A DNA stretch of 64,000 nt from NCBI RefSeq assembly GCF_003368325.1, contig NZ_CP031466.1, positions 2,232,001 to 2,296,000 on the forward strand, read 5' to 3'. This stretch comes from Paraburkholderia caffeinilytica (lineage in GTDB: Bacteria > Pseudomonadota > Gammaproteobacteria > Burkholderiales > Burkholderiaceae). Of the stretch, positions 1 through 8,271 are shown in pieces (the stretch's first letter is position 1; each line of letters opens with the position of its first letter). The translations under genes were made by a program, and so were the position numbers. The notes under the pieces were generated by a model. The model saw nothing but the letters and a program-made list of their open reading frames with translations. It made no database searches and had not been told where the DNA came from.

Positions 1-1089
1 GTTGACCGCCGTGCGCGCCTGCTGCCCTTTCCAGTCGTTCCAGCCGCGCGCGATCATCAGCACCGCGCCGATGGCGACCAGATCGCCGCCGAGTCCGACC
101 AACGTACCGCGAAAACCATGGAACATATGCGGCGTTGCCGTATCGACGAGCAACGACACCAGCGTGCCGGCGACGAAACACACGAGCCCGGTCCGGCCGA
201 CCGTCACCACGGCCGGCAGCCGCTGTGCGAGCCATGCGATGCTGCCCATGCGCACGAACCGTGCGGCGAGCCAGGCGATGACGATGAAGTTGATCACGCG
301 TTCCACGGAAAGGTTCTGTTTAAGCACGCCGGGTAGCGGCTGCGTCAGCACAAAGAGTTTGACGATGGCGAACGCCAGCACCGCAACCACCGCGGCACGC
401 GTGAACCAGCGCGCCGTGAGAGAGGCATGAAAGCGCTCGCCGATGGGTTGCATCCGGCACAGAATACCCAGCACGAACATCAGTTGCCAGGCAAACGGAT
501 TAAAAGCCCAGTCGGCCATGTCGTCAATGCTGAATAGTACGGCCAGCGGCCGGGCGAGCGCCCAGACCGCCACGCTCAAGCCCAGCGCCGCGAGCGACGA
601 CCGGCGCGCCAGCGGCACCACGAACGGTACGCATAGCGCAAAGATCACATACATGGGCAGCACGCTCGACAGATACGGCTGGCGCCGCAGCACGGCAATA
701 TCCAACGCTTCGCGCAGCGGCTGAACCGCGAACGGCTGCCAGCCGGTCAGGTCGACCATCGGCTGGTTCAGATGCAATAGCGCGAGGACGGCGCCGGACA
801 GCAGCGTCAAGACGGCCGTCAATAGATAGGCGCGGTAAATCTCCCAGCAGCGCCTGACGAAGCGCATCTTCGCCGCACGCTCGCCGCGGCCCGCGAGTAC
901 CGTCGCATACGCTGCCGCCGACGCATAACCGCCGAGGAACACGAACACTTCCGCGGAGTCGCACAGCGCATAGGCGTGCAACATCACATGAGAAAGCGTG
1001 CTACCGGGAATATGGTCCAGCACGATAACGAGCAACACGACGCCGCGGAAGAAATCCACTTCGATCGAGCGTCCGCGGCGGGTGTCCAT
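1..1089 (-). CDS. OpgC-family integral membrane protein (partial)
   Basis: Reading the minus strand from an ATG at 1089 gives at least 363 codons without a stop, so the 3' end lies beyond the window. The protein starts MDTRRGRSIEVDFFRG and has a run of about ten hydrophobic segments with DFFRG and DSAEVFVFLGG motifs, as in the OpgC C-terminal domain family. Family members are inner-membrane acyltransferase-like proteins, and OpgC itself succinylates periplasmic glucans. Substrate here is unknown. It is divergent from a second membrane acyltransferase at 1675, which suggests a shared surface-polymer modification role (inference). Confidence 0.8.
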   Translation of the reverse strand, partial: MDTRRGRSIEVDFFRGVVLLVIVLDHIPGSTLSHVMLHAYALCDSAEVFVFLGGYASAAAYATVLAGRGERAAKMRFVRRCWEIYRAYLLTAVLTLLSGAVLALLHLNQPMVDLTGWQPFAVQPLREALDIAVLRRQPYLSSVLPMYVIFALCVPFVVPLARRSSLAALGLSVAVWALARPLAVLFSIDDMADWAFNPFAWQLMFVLGILCRMQPIGERFHASLTARWFTRAAVVAVLAFAIVKLFVLTQPLPGVLKQNLSVERVINFIVIAWLAARFVRMGSIAWLAQRLPAVVTVGRTGLVCFVAGTLVSLLVDTATPHMFHGFRGTLVGLGGDLVAIGAVLMIARGWNDWKGQQARTAVN

Positions 1090-1674
1090 TCAGGTTCTCG
1101 TAAGATGGCGCATGTGCGCAATGCAACGTGAAAAGCGGTCACACACCGATGTTCTCAGTAGGAACTCCATGAGAATAAAACGTTCCCGCCGATACCGTGC
1201 GTTGCCTCCGCGCGCGCTGACAACCGCCCTTTAAATCCATTCGGTGTGCCAGCAATCTGAAAATCGGATGTCGGCCTGCAGTAATACTGCGTCGTCACGC
1301 CCCGATTGATGGAAAGTCTTGCGGCAAGTTTTGCGGCTTTTAATACGTCGGACACCGACGCGATCGGTAAAGGCCACTGAAAATAATCACCGATTGCGAT
1401 ACGCGATTTTTTTCGCTTTTTTTCATCGTAGGATGGATTCATGCAGGCCCGTCGGACATCCCACGCTTCGCGCGATGCCTCCCTCGACGGCGACCACTCA
1501 TGTGGACCGGACACGCTGCCGGGCTGATCCTCGATCTCCTGGCTGGCTGAGCGTCATTGCAGCGCCTTCCGATTGCCGTTGCTGGCCGTGCCGTCACCGA
1601 TGCACTCCGGTCCTTCCACTCTCGTCCCGAACGGCAGCGCCTCGCGCGCCGCCTTTGCACTGGAAGACAATCAC
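1090..1674. other. Divergent intergenic region, no gene supported
   Basis: This 585-bp interval separates the divergent OpgC-like and OafA-like genes. It is richer in A+T between about 1250 and 1440 (poly-T runs near 1410-1425), which suits promoters. Open frames across it lack coding character and homologous motifs, so I call no gene. Confidence 0.5.
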
Positions 1675-2859
1675 ATGAACAACAGGATTGCCGGCTTCGA
1701 CGGATTGCGCGCGATTGCAGTCCTGATGGTTTTTTTTCAACACCGTTTATTCGGAGACGTCGGTGAGATTGGCCACCTTGGCGTGTGGATATTCTTCGCA
1801 CTGAGCGGCTTTCTGATTATCGGTATTTTGTCCGCTCAACGCGCGCGCATCGAAAGAAACGGCAGCCGGTTTGGTGTGGAACTAAAGCGCTTTCTGTTTC
1901 GCCGCACGTTGCGCATTTTCCCGATTTACTACCTGATGCTGGTGGTGATGTGCGTGCTGATGGCGCTCGGGATAGCGAGCCCCGAGCTGGCGAGCGGCAT
2001 GCCGTTTCATTTCGCGTATCTCTCGAATGTCTGGATCGGCTCTGTGCTGCATTACTGGCCGGGACGTTACTCGCATCTCTGGAGTCTCGCGATCGAAGAG
2101 CAGTTTTATCTCGTGTTCGCGCCGCTATTGTTGCTGGTTGCGGTGCGGCGGCATCGCACGGTGTGTCTTGCGATCGTCGCCGTGGGACTGGTTTCGCTGC
2201 TGGCGATGCGCGCGGCACAGTGGCAGGAAATCACGATCTATACGCATCCGCTGACCAACTTCTGGCTGCTGGCCTTGGGCGGGATGGGCGGCCTGATGAT
2301 CGCCGGGAAAGAAAGCCGCTTGCGAATCGCACTTGGGCATGGCGGGACGCTGTTCGCGCTGGGCGTTTTCGTCGTGGCGTTCTGTGCGGCCGAGCCCGTG
2401 TGGAGTCAGTTGGACAGTTCGCTTGCCTTCACGATGGTCAGCGCCTTGTATGGCCTCTCTGTCGCGGCGCTGGTGTGTTCGATTGCGTGCTGCCGCAACG
2501 CGACCGCGATCGGCCTGCTCGAGACCGGCTGGCTGGTGAACTTCGGGCGTATCAGCTACGGCTTTTATCTCTATCACAATCTGATTCCCGACCTGACCCG
2601 CAACCACCGCGCCACGGCATTCTTCGGCGGCACCGTGCCGCTGTGGGCGCATGTCGCCGGAATTGTCGCGTCGCTCCTGATTTCGCTGACGTTGGCCGTG
2701 CTGTCCTGGCGGTTGATCGAAGCACCGATTCTCCGCTTGAAAACGCGGCGCGCGCCGGTGGACATTGCAAGTCCAATGGCCGCGCAAACGACCGCTACCT
2801 TCGCCGCCCGCAACGGGCGTGCGTTGAGAGATGAAAGCACCGCTTCAGACGCCGTTTGA
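1675..2859 (+). CDS. Acyltransferase 3 family membrane protein (OafA/YrhL-like)
   Basis: The 394-residue protein has the Acyltransferase-3 layout: an early FDGLRAIAVLMVFFQHR motif carrying the conserved His, GHLGVWIFFALSGFLI, then RRTLRIFPIYY, a mid-protein LAIEEQFYLVF and about ten hydrophobic helices. Family members transfer acyl groups to sugars of LPS, exopolysaccharide or Nod factor in the inner membrane. The ATG at 1675 is chosen because it directly precedes the conserved N-terminal motif; upstream in-frame residues (from 1573) look non-coding. The last about 40 residues are a polar tail. Acceptor sugar cannot be predicted. Confidence 0.88.
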   Translation: MNNRIAGFDGLRAIAVLMVFFQHRLFGDVGEIGHLGVWIFFALSGFLIIGILSAQRARIERNGSRFGVELKRFLFRRTLRIFPIYYLMLVVMCVLMALGIASPELASGMPFHFAYLSNVWIGSVLHYWPGRYSHLWSLAIEEQFYLVFAPLLLLVAVRRHRTVCLAIVAVGLVSLLAMRAAQWQEITIYTHPLTNFWLLALGGMGGLMIAGKESRLRIALGHGGTLFALGVFVVAFCAAEPVWSQLDSSLAFTMVSALYGLSVAALVCSIACCRNATAIGLLETGWLVNFGRISYGFYLYHNLIPDLTRNHRATAFFGGTVPLWAHVAGIVASLLISLTLAVLSWRLIEAPILRLKTRRAPVDIASPMAAQTTATFAARNGRALRDESTASDAV

Positions 2860-3251
2860 AGGGACCGCGCATTACGTTCTGCCTTCATGCGGCTTGAGTA
2901 AGGGCGCGGTATCATGCGGCCTCACCTGGCCGGCTGTCATGGCAATTCACTCGAGAACTGTCGCGGTCCGACTACCCAACCGCCCGAGCGAGCGCCCGGC
3001 GAGGACGACACTTTCGTGGCCATCCCCGGCCGGTCGCTCGGCCAAGTCCGGAGGTGCCTGTTGCCCCCCAAACCTCCGATGGACAAGCTGCCCAACGGTT
3101 TCACAGCTGAGCGGCGAACCTCTTTGAGCCCATCCGCATCATTGCCGCCCTCTCAGGTCCTTCTTTTTTATTGCCGGCACCTTGTGGCACCGGTCTGCTC
3201 TCCCGCCACTACCCCCGATCCTCGCAACCCTTCCCTACAAAAGATCCGAAC
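2860..3251. other. Intergenic stretch, no gene seen
   Basis: The 392 bp between the acyltransferase stop and the small minus-strand gene hold no frame with convincing codon use, no clear terminator and no mobile-element signature. Confidence 0.5.
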
Positions 3252-3536
3252 TCAGGCAGCGGTACGCCGCCTCAGCTTCATCTGCGCGTAGCTCCCGAGC
3301 CGGTCGAGAAGCTTGATGAGACGTTTGCGCTGGCTGGCAATCAACTCGTGCGTCTCTTCCAGCGCGCGAATACGCTTTTCCCAGTACTCGTGATCTAGCG
3401 GGACCAACACGCCAACCGCGTCCCCACGCGTCACGTACTGAACCATGTTCTCAAGATGCTCCAACTGGCCATCCACCAGACTGGCCGGACGCCGCCCGCC
3501 TCGCTGGGCAGTAGGTTGCCTGTTCGTGCCGCTCAT
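3252..3536 (-). CDS. Small hypothetical protein, helical
   Basis: A 94-residue protein of unknown function. An Arg-rich N-terminus is followed by a predicted amphipathic, probably coiled-coil stretch (roughly residues 20-80) rich in Leu, Glu, Lys and His, and a basic C-terminus ending LRRRTAA. No signal peptide or membrane segment. Codon positions look coding, with strong G/C third-position bias. The ATG at 3536 is preferred to a TTG at 3554. It is not linked to a neighbour by operon spacing. Confidence 0.6.
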   Translation of the reverse strand: MSGTNRQPTAQRGGRRPASLVDGQLEHLENMVQYVTRGDAVGVLVPLDHEYWEKRIRALEETHELIASQRKRLIKLLDRLGSYAQMKLRRRTAA

Positions 3537-3828
3537 CTTTCGATACCCCGTCAATTGGCCAACCGCAAAAACCGAGCCTTGCGCCCATTGCGCCGCGATT
3601 ACCGATCGGCGCTGTTTTTGTGCGCAGTTGCGATTCCAGAGCGGGCCCTGTTATAACCGGATGGACGGCGCCGCCGATGAAAGCGATCTGCATCTAATCA
3701 TCCGACGATACCGCAGGATTTTTGTTAGGCTTGTCCATCCGTCTCAGTTCCGGGCGACGGTGTGTTAAATAGTCGGTTACCGCCGCCACACCACCAGAAC
3801 CGCATTCTTCGTTCGCAGCAACCGATCC

Positions 3829-4884
3829 ATGAATCAGCGCACCTTGCCGCCACACCTGGCCGCTGCAGCCGCAGCCGAATCGCGCTCCGTCATTTCCACG
3901 AGCCGCTTCAGCACGAACGCGTTCGCAACCAACGAGCAATTTCTGGCGTGGCGCCAGCGTGTGGGGCATGTGGTCGACGCGCCGCCGTCGAAGGAGCGGA
4001 TCGTCAGCGGGTTTCGCGGCGAGATCGATCTTTATGCCGTCGGCGGCATGGTGTTTACGGACTGCAGCACGGACGCGATGCTGCTGGAACGGTCGGTCGC
4101 GCGCGTATCCACAGACTCGCGGCGCGACTACGTCTTTCAACTGTTCGTGGAAGGCGAAGTCGGCCACGTGACAGGCATGCGCAAGAAACGCAGCGCGCCG
4201 GGCTCGGTGCGGGGCATCGTTGCGTTCGACCTGAACCAGCCGTTTCGCGCCGAGCGGCCCGAATGCCGGCTTCTGAGCCTGTTCGTACCGTCCTCGATCG
4301 TGGACGAGGAACTGCGCGACGCCACAGCGATTCACGGCCGCGTCGTCCAACAGGGTGCGCCGCTGACCGGCCTCGTGCTGGACCATCTGGCGGCAGTCGC
4401 CCGGGAAATCCCCAAGCTCGATCCAGTCAGCGCGGCGGAGGCATTGCATGCCGGCGCGCAACTGCTGATCGCCGCCTTCCGCAAGGAGACGCGGCTGACG
4501 GGCGCGAGCCGGGCGGCGATGCAGGCTGCCGTAATGGGCCAGGTGCGCCGCTACGTCGAAGCCAACCTGCACCAGAGCGACCTCACGCCGACCAGCGTAG
4601 TTCAGGCGTTGCAGCTGAAACGCGCCACCATCTATCGCTGGTTCGAGCACGACGGCGGGCTCGGCGCCTATATCCGCAATCGCCGGTTACGGGAAGCGGC
4701 GGACGAACTGGTCCGTTTCCCGCATCTTCAGGTGACGGAAATCGCCTACGGACTCGGTTTCCAGAGCGCGTCCGATTTCACTCGCGCGTTTCGCCGCGCC
4801 TTCGACATGAGTCCGCAGGATATGCGGGCGCGCGCTTTGGACCTGCAGCACCGCGGTGCGAGAGAGCGCTGGGCGAGCGTTTAA
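3829..4884 (+). CDS. AraC-family transcriptional regulator
   Basis: The 351-residue protein has a cupin-like N-terminal half of the AraC_binding_2 type and a C-terminal double helix-turn-helix at about residues 240-335. The second helix-turn-helix carries the family signature (VTEIAYGLGFQSASDFTRAFR). It is convergent with the MFS gene downstream: its TAA overlaps that gene's stop by three bases. The neighbouring transporter is a plausible target, but convergence makes direct linkage uncertain. No effector can be inferred. Confidence 0.9.
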   Translation: MNQRTLPPHLAAAAAAESRSVISTSRFSTNAFATNEQFLAWRQRVGHVVDAPPSKERIVSGFRGEIDLYAVGGMVFTDCSTDAMLLERSVARVSTDSRRDYVFQLFVEGEVGHVTGMRKKRSAPGSVRGIVAFDLNQPFRAERPECRLLSLFVPSSIVDEELRDATAIHGRVVQQGAPLTGLVLDHLAAVAREIPKLDPVSAAEALHAGAQLLIAAFRKETRLTGASRAAMQAAVMGQVRRYVEANLHQSDLTPTSVVQALQLKRATIYRWFEHDGGLGAYIRNRRLREAADELVRFPHLQVTEIAYGLGFQSASDFTRAFRRAFDMSPQDMRARALDLQHRGARERWASV

Positions 4885-6191
4885 GCCGGCGGCTGCGAAG
4901 CACCGGCAAGGCACGCAGCGGGCGCCTCTGCCTCGGGAAATGCCTTCAACGCGGCCAGCGTCACCAGGGTCGCGGCTATCAGATACCACGCCGGGACCAT
5001 CGGATCGCCCGTCCGGTTGATCAGCCACGTTACGAGGAACGGCGAAAATCCGCCGAACAGAACAACGCCCAGGCTGTAAATCACCGCAAGTCCGGCCGCG
5101 CGCCGATGCGCCGGAAACGCCTCCATCATCAGCACCGAACTCGGGCCGGCATTGTTGACCGCAAGCGCCACATATCCCGTGATGACGACGAGCGCGGCGA
5201 CGTCGCCCACGCCGTGGGTCAGCGCCCAGAATGCCGGCCACGCAGCCGCCAGCGACGCCACGAGTGCCGCGTACTGCAACGTCTTGCGGCTCGCGAAACG
5301 GTCGGCCGCGCGCGCCACGAGCGGCGTCACCACCAGGATCACGAGGCCCGACAGGCAGGCCGTCAAAAGGCTGATTGCAGCCGGCCGATGCAGCGTACGA
5401 ACCAGGTAAGCCGGCATATAGAAAACCGTGACGTAGATGCCCACCGAAGGCGCCGCCATCATCAGGAGACCGCAGACGAAGGGACGCGGGTGCTCCATGA
5501 AGATGCGCCTCGGGCTGAGTCGCGCACGCTGCAGCGGCTCGCCCGCCGGCATCCGGCGACGCAAATACCAGCCGACCGGTCCGATCAGCCCGCCCAGCAC
5601 GAACGGAATGCGCCATCCCCAGTCATGCATGGCGGCGGGCGACAGCAGCGCCGTCGTGCCTGCCCCGACCAGCGCGGCGGCGAAGGCGGCCGCGCCCTGG
5701 CTCGCGCCGCGCCAGCTCACCATGAAGCAGCGGTGCCGGTAGGCAACCGATTCCATCAGCGAGGCCGACGCCGGCCCGATTTCACCGCCCGCGGCGAGTC
5801 CCTGCATCAGGCGCGCGAGCACCATCAACACCGTCGCGGCAGGACCGATCGACGCATAGCCCGGCAGGCACGCAATCAGCCACGTGCCAAGGGTCATCAG
5901 CGTGAGCGATACCGTGAGGCCGGCTTTGCGGCCGCGGCTGTCGGCGATGTGGCCGATCATGAGCGCGCCGAGCGGACGCATCACGAAGCCCGCGCCAAAG
6001 GTGCCGAGCGAGAGCAGCAGCGACGACGCGGGATTGCTCGATGGAAAGAACAGATTGCCGATGATGACTGCGGAAAAGCTGTAGACGGTGAAGTCGTACG
6101 CCACGAAGCCGTTGCCGATAACAATTGCCGTAACGAGTCGCCGGAGTTCGGCGCGGGACGGTTGGGCCGCTTTGCGGGCAGCAGTTTGCAT
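4881..6191 (-). CDS. MFS transporter, metabolite:H+ symporter (MHS) type
   Basis: The 436-residue protein has 12 hydrophobic segments and the MHS-family layout: a YDFTVYSF segment in helix 1, GFVMRPLGALMIGHIADSRG between helices 2 and 3, and RLMQGLAAGGEIGPA. Relatives (ProP, KgtP, citrate and shikimate carriers) import organic acids or osmolytes with protons. The ATG at 6191 is the first in frame. A 290-bp leader with no gene precedes it. Substrate is unknown. Confidence 0.88.
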   Translation of the reverse strand: MQTAARKAAQPSRAELRRLVTAIVIGNGFVAYDFTVYSFSAVIIGNLFFPSSNPASSLLLSLGTFGAGFVMRPLGALMIGHIADSRGRKAGLTVSLTLMTLGTWLIACLPGYASIGPAATVLMVLARLMQGLAAGGEIGPASASLMESVAYRHRCFMVSWRGASQGAAAFAAALVGAGTTALLSPAAMHDWGWRIPFVLGGLIGPVGWYLRRRMPAGEPLQRARLSPRRIFMEHPRPFVCGLLMMAAPSVGIYVTVFYMPAYLVRTLHRPAAISLLTACLSGLVILVVTPLVARAADRFASRKTLQYAALVASLAAAWPAFWALTHGVGDVAALVVITGYVALAVNNAGPSSVLMMEAFPAHRRAAGLAVIYSLGVVLFGGFSPFLVTWLINRTGDPMVPAWYLIAATLVTLAALKAFPEAEAPAACLAGASQPPA

Positions 6192-6481
6192 GGATTGCGC
6201 TCGACGGGGGAGCGTCGAGATATTCAGGAGATGGGCAGAATGGCAGTGAAGCTATTTTCTTTAACGGCGCACAGAGACGCAACTTTACACTGCGCACGCA
6301 ATGTTCGCGCTTACGTGACCAGCGGGTGGTGTCATTGCCGGATGCGAGGAAAGCGTGTGAGCGCGCTGCTACACTTGCACACCGCTCACTTTCCGAAGAA
6401 TCCTCGCCACCCGGCACCGTGCTGAGCGCAATCCCGCGAGCGTCGCGCGGCACATTCTTCGGCTGACACACACTGCACGTC

Positions 6482-7105
6482 ATGCTTCGATTCGAGAACC
6501 TCAGCAAACGCTATAGCGAACGCATCATCTTTCAGGGGCTGCACTACGACACGGCGGCGGGATGCGTGGCGCTCAACGATGAATCCGGCAGCGGCAAATC
6601 GACGTTGCTGGGCATCCTCGCCGGCACGATCGAGCCCGACGCCGGAGACGTATGGCTTGGCGGCCATTCACTACGCACCGCGCCGCACGAGGCGAAATCC
6701 GTGCTCACGTATGTGCCCGAAGATTGCATGACCTATCCGGAGCAGACAGGCCGTGAGTATCTGGCGCGCGTGGCGTCGGAGAGAAAGACAACCGTCGGCA
6801 GCCACGCGCTCGATCTGGCGCACCGCTTCGGACTCGACCCGCATCTCGACAAGCGCTTCGAACAGATGTCGTTTGGCACGCGCAAGAAAATTTTTCTGAC
6901 GGGAGCTGTACTCGGTGAGACCAAAGTGGTGATCGCGGATGAACCGGCCGGCGGACTCGACGCCTCGGCGCGCGGGGTTCTGGTCGAGCTGTTTAAAACG
7001 CTGGCCGAAACCCGCACGGTCTTTTTCTCGAGCTACGACGCGGCTTTTACGCAAGCATGCGAAGCGAAAACCGTCGGTTTTGCGGACTTGGGGATGCGCG
7101 GCTAG
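6482..7105 (+). CDS. Orphan ABC-type ATPase with degenerate motifs
   Basis: A 207-residue single nucleotide-binding domain. The Walker A region reads LNDESGSGKST, so the first Gly of G-x4-GK-S/T is Asp33, while Lys39 is kept. The signature region is MSFGTRKK around residues 129-136 and Walker B is VVIADEP (149-155) with Glu154. The Q-loop position reads PEDCM and the H-loop His is replaced (SSYD). No permease or binding protein is nearby. It may be a low-activity or regulatory ATPase, or partner a distant permease. Downstream is an octamer repeat array. Confidence 0.8.
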   Translation: MLRFENLSKRYSERIIFQGLHYDTAAGCVALNDESGSGKSTLLGILAGTIEPDAGDVWLGGHSLRTAPHEAKSVLTYVPEDCMTYPEQTGREYLARVASERKTTVGSHALDLAHRFGLDPHLDKRFEQMSFGTRKKIFLTGAVLGETKVVIADEPAGGLDASARGVLVELFKTLAETRTVFFSSYDAAFTQACEAKTVGFADLGMRG

Positions 7106-7208
7106 AACGCTTGTGCGCTTGTGCGCTTAGGCACTCAGGCACTCAGGCACTCAGGCACTCAGGCACTCAGGCACTCAGGCGCTTAGACGCTTAGACGCTT
7201 AGGCAAGT
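7105..7208. repeat. Tandem octamer array (aggcactc)
   Basis: Six perfect copies of aggcactc run from 7129 to 7176. They are flanked by degenerate octamers: gtgcgctt twice at 7113-7128, and aggcgctt, agacgctt, agacgctt at 7177-7200. The array lies between the stop of the ABC ATPase and the stop of the fimbrial adhesin. Such arrays expand and contract by slippage. Confidence 0.9.
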
Positions 7209-7230
7209 CAACACGCCGTGCCTTCGGGCG

Positions 7231-8271
7231 TCACTGATAGCTCATCGTGAAAGTGGCGAGACCCTTCACCGTGCCCGGCCCCACCGTGCCGGTCGAGATG
7301 TATTGCGCGGTCAACGGAATGCGAGTCGTGCTTGCCGAGGCACCGACCAGCCACTGATTCGGATTGCCCGCCACCGCCGAATCCGGCCCGTAGCTGACTG
7401 CCGTTCCACCACTATTGAGCACGCGTAACGAGACACCGGTCGCGGTCGACCCGCTCGCAAGCGTCAGATTGCTGGTCGTATTGCCGGGCGTGGTCGCGTC
7501 GGTCAGCGTCACGTAGACATTCGCGCCGGCCTGGCACGAGAGTCCGATGCTGAGATTCGTGTTGCCGACTGTCGTGCCGACGGGGCTCAATGCACTCGCA
7601 TTGACGGTTGGCAGCGTGACGCTAACCGATGGCGTGGTGACCGTGCAGGTGGTCGCAACGATCGACGTGTTGTTGACCGAAATCGTCACCAGGGCCGGCG
7701 ACGTTACGTTCACCGGAATATTGTGGCTGACCAGGGTGAACAACTGCGGGATGTTCACAGCGCCACCCGTCGTCACCTGCGCGGCGGTCTTGACCAGCTG
7801 ATAGGTGAACGTGAAGCTGCCCTGGAACGCAGCCGTCGTCGTGATCGGTGCGCCGAAATCCCCCCAACCGCCGACATTCAGCGTAGACAGCGTCTTGTTG
7901 CCATACGTAACGTCTACAACCTTGATGCCGATGCCGGCGATTCCCGTATTCCACACGCCCGCAACCGGGCTGCCCGTCAGTTGCGGATAGTACTGGATAT
8001 ACCAGCCGTTGTTGTACGGCGGCACCGTGCCGGGATTCGACGGGCAGTTGACCGACACGGTCGAAGACTGCACCGGCCCAATTGCCGTGCCGACCGGTGT
8101 GTCGCGCGGCACGGTGAGCGTGCCGAAGCTGATCGCCGCCGAGCCGGTAATCGTGCATTGCAACGCTGCGCGAGCGGGTGCGCTGGCCATCAGGCCGGCA
8201 CATCCTGTAGCGAATAGCATCAGGATGCCGAAGCATTCTCGTACGGCTCTGAAAAATAGAGCTATCTTCAT
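7231..8271 (-). CDS. Fimbrial tip adhesin / minor pilin
   Basis: A 346-residue exported protein with a signal peptide ending near APARA, an N-terminal domain with paired Cys (ALQCTITG and VNCPSN) and a C-terminal pilin-like domain (CTVTTPSVSVTLPTV to TFTMSYQ). This two-domain plan fits a chaperone-usher tip adhesin. The ATG at 8271 overlaps the usher stop by four bases (ATGA), so translation is probably coupled. It is the last gene of the operon. The receptor is unknown. Confidence 0.82.
   Translation of the reverse strand: MKIALFFRAVRECFGILMLFATGCAGLMASAPARAALQCTITGSAAISFGTLTVPRDTPVGTAIGPVQSSTVSVNCPSNPGTVPPYNNGWYIQYYPQLTGSPVAGVWNTGIAGIGIKVVDVTYGNKTLSTLNVGGWGDFGAPITTTAAFQGSFTFTYQLVKTAAQVTTGGAVNIPQLFTLVSHNIPVNVTSPALVTISVNNTSIVATTCTVTTPSVSVTLPTVNASALSPVGTTVGNTNLSIGLSCQAGANVYVTLTDATTPGNTTSNLTLASGSTATGVSLRVLNSGGTAVSYGPDSAVAGNPNQWLVGASASTTRIPLTAQYISTGTVGPGTVKGLATFTMSYQ

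Noticed and set aside
1155..1514. Minus-strand frame in the divergent acyltransferase intergenic region
   Set aside because: Codon use is poor, the region is A+T-rich and no domain is visible; it is more likely promoter DNA.
3762..6425. Long plus-strand open frame across the AraC and MFS genes
   Set aside because: It is antisense to the MHS transporter and out of frame with the AraC gene; its Arg/Pro/His-rich product is typical of a shadow frame in GC-rich DNA.
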